A stretch of DNA of 8,057 bases from Frondihabitans sp. Lineage in GTDB: Bacteria > Actinomycetota > Actinomycetes > Actinomycetales > Microbacteriaceae. Both the position numbers and the translations under genes were made by a program. The notes under the pieces are model-generated. The model was not told the origin of the DNA. It did no database searches and saw only the letters and a list, made by a program, of their open reading frames with translations. The DNA is taken from contig JAODMX010000078.1 in assembly GCA_025464735.1 (NCBI GenBank), positions 1-8,057 of the forward strand, given 5' to 3'. Below, piece after piece: positions 5,950 to 8,057 of the stretch; the stretch's first letter is position 1, and every line of letters starts with the position of its first letter.

Positions 5950-6528
5950 TCAGTCGACAACGGTCAGGAACTGCAGCACGTGCTTCGTCATCCGCTCGGC
6001 GGCTTCGGCGTCGTACGACGCAAGGCTGGAGTCGGCGAAGAGGTGCTTGTTGCCCGGATACAAGAACAGGTCGGCGTCGTCGGTGGATGCGACAAGGGCC
6101 CGTGCCGCGTCGAGGTCACCCTCGTCGACGAAATAGGGGTCGGCATCCATCCCGTGAATCTGCACCGGCACCCCGGCGGGCCACGCTCCGCCGAATTCGG
6201 ACGTCGGTACGCAGGAGTGGAACAGCAGGGCGCCCGCGGCGCCCGGTCGAGTCTGGGCGAGGAGTTGGGCCGGCATGACACCCAGGGAGAAGCCGGCGTA
6301 GACGACGTTCTCGGGGAGGCCGTCTGCCGCGGCCGCGCCGCGCTGAACCACGGTGTCGAAACCGATCGAGTCGGCGTGGGCCACGCCCTCTTCGACCGTG
6401 TCGAACGTGAGACCGTCGTAGAGGTCCGGCGTCGTCACATCATGACCCTCCTCGCGGAGCCTCTCAGCGAACGCCTCCACGCCGGGAGTCAGCCCCTGGG
6501 CGTGATGAAACAGAAGTACCTGAACCAT
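5950..6528 (-). CDS. Dienelactone hydrolase family protein (alpha/beta hydrolase)
   Basis: A 192-residue compact alpha/beta hydrolase of the dienelactone hydrolase type. It starts on the first strand (VQVLLFHHAQGLTPGV). The nucleophile elbow is AGFSLG with Ser81, where classical dienelactone hydrolases have Cys. The triad acid is probably D130 in GMDADPYF, and the base H162 in YPGNKHLF; this order and spacing fit the family. It has no signal peptide and should be cytoplasmic. Substrate unknown: small esters or lactones are typical. The ATG at 6528-6526 is preceded by AAGGGA (6539-6534). It lies alone between aroQ and efp, with 142 and 137 bases of gap, so it may be a separate transcription unit. 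It is not part of the usual actinobacterial gene order here, which suggests a later insertion. Confidence 0.92.
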   Translation of the reverse strand: MVQVLLFHHAQGLTPGVEAFAERLREEGHDVTTPDLYDGLTFDTVEEGVAHADSIGFDTVVQRGAAAADGLPENVVYAGFSLGVMPAQLLAQTRPGAAGALLFHSCVPTSEFGGAWPAGVPVQIHGMDADPYFVDEGDLDAARALVASTDDADLFLYPGNKHLFADSSLASYDAEAAERMTKHVLQFLTVVD

Positions 6529-6670
6529 GAATATCCCTTCGACGGCATCGGCGACGGTCGTGACCTTCGATCATGGCAGCTTCGTCGCGGTGGTGACCGG
6601 GTGCCGTGCAAAATGAAGGGGATTCCGCTCGCGCGGGCGTGTTTGCGCGGTGCGTGGAGGGTGTAGTCAG
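6529..6670 (-). other. Intergenic gap between aroQ-like gene and hydrolase gene
   Basis: The gap holds a small CGCGC-N10-GCGCG dyad (6630-6649), 40 to 20 bases after the aroQ-like stop. It could be part of a weak terminator; a short ATTTT follows on the minus strand only after more than ten further bases. A TTGCAC near 6605-6610 resembles a -35 but has no -10 at the right distance. No ORF with supporting features is seen. Confidence 0.3.

Positions 6671-8057
<1,387 letters not shown>

Overview
The window is a GC-rich stretch in which every supported gene lies on the minus strand, so transcription runs from the right edge (8057) to the left edge (1). The order is aroB(partial) - aroQ-like - dienelactone-hydrolase-like gene - efp - nusB - SDR oxidoreductase - pyrR - pyrB - pyrC - small membrane protein - carA(partial). 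This is the familiar actinobacterial shikimate / efp-nusB / pyrimidine neighbourhood, so a high-GC actinobacterium is well supported. Frequent GTG starts, a TTG start on pyrR and many stop/start overlaps fit that. The family-level guess, Micrococcales and probably Microbacteriaceae, is inference from general resemblance only.

Right part (6671-8057): aroB, truncated at the window edge, overlaps by 4 bases a gene in the aroQ position. Its product looks like a type II dehydroquinase but lacks several residues normally used in catalysis, including the active-site tyrosine. Middle (4817-6528): a small alpha/beta hydrolase of the dienelactone hydrolase type with a Ser-Asp-His triad, then efp (translation factor that relieves polyproline stalling) and nusB (antitermination factor for rRNA transcription). 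A glucose-dehydrogenase-like SDR gene (3878-4645) sits between nusB and pyrR. It and the hydrolase gene look like additions to the usual order.

Left part (1-3768): a tightly coupled de novo pyrimidine operon, pyrR-pyrB-pyrC-membrane protein-carA, with 4-, 4-, 1- and 4-base overlaps. The encoded steps are the glutaminase subunit of carbamoyl phosphate synthetase, aspartate transcarbamylase and dihydroorotase, controlled by PyrR. The leader before pyrR contains a close match to the PyrR RNA-binding loop, touching the Shine-Dalgarno sequence. This suggests that UMP-bound PyrR shuts off translation of the first cistron and, through coupling, the rest. A second copy of the same 10-base core lies just after the SDR stop codon.

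There is no gene-free stretch longer than about 170 bases. I saw no mobile element, CRISPR array, tRNA or rRNA. The observations most worth checking are the degenerate AroQ, the PyrR loop arrangement, a long imperfect palindrome after nusB, and the uncharacterised membrane protein inside the pyr operon.
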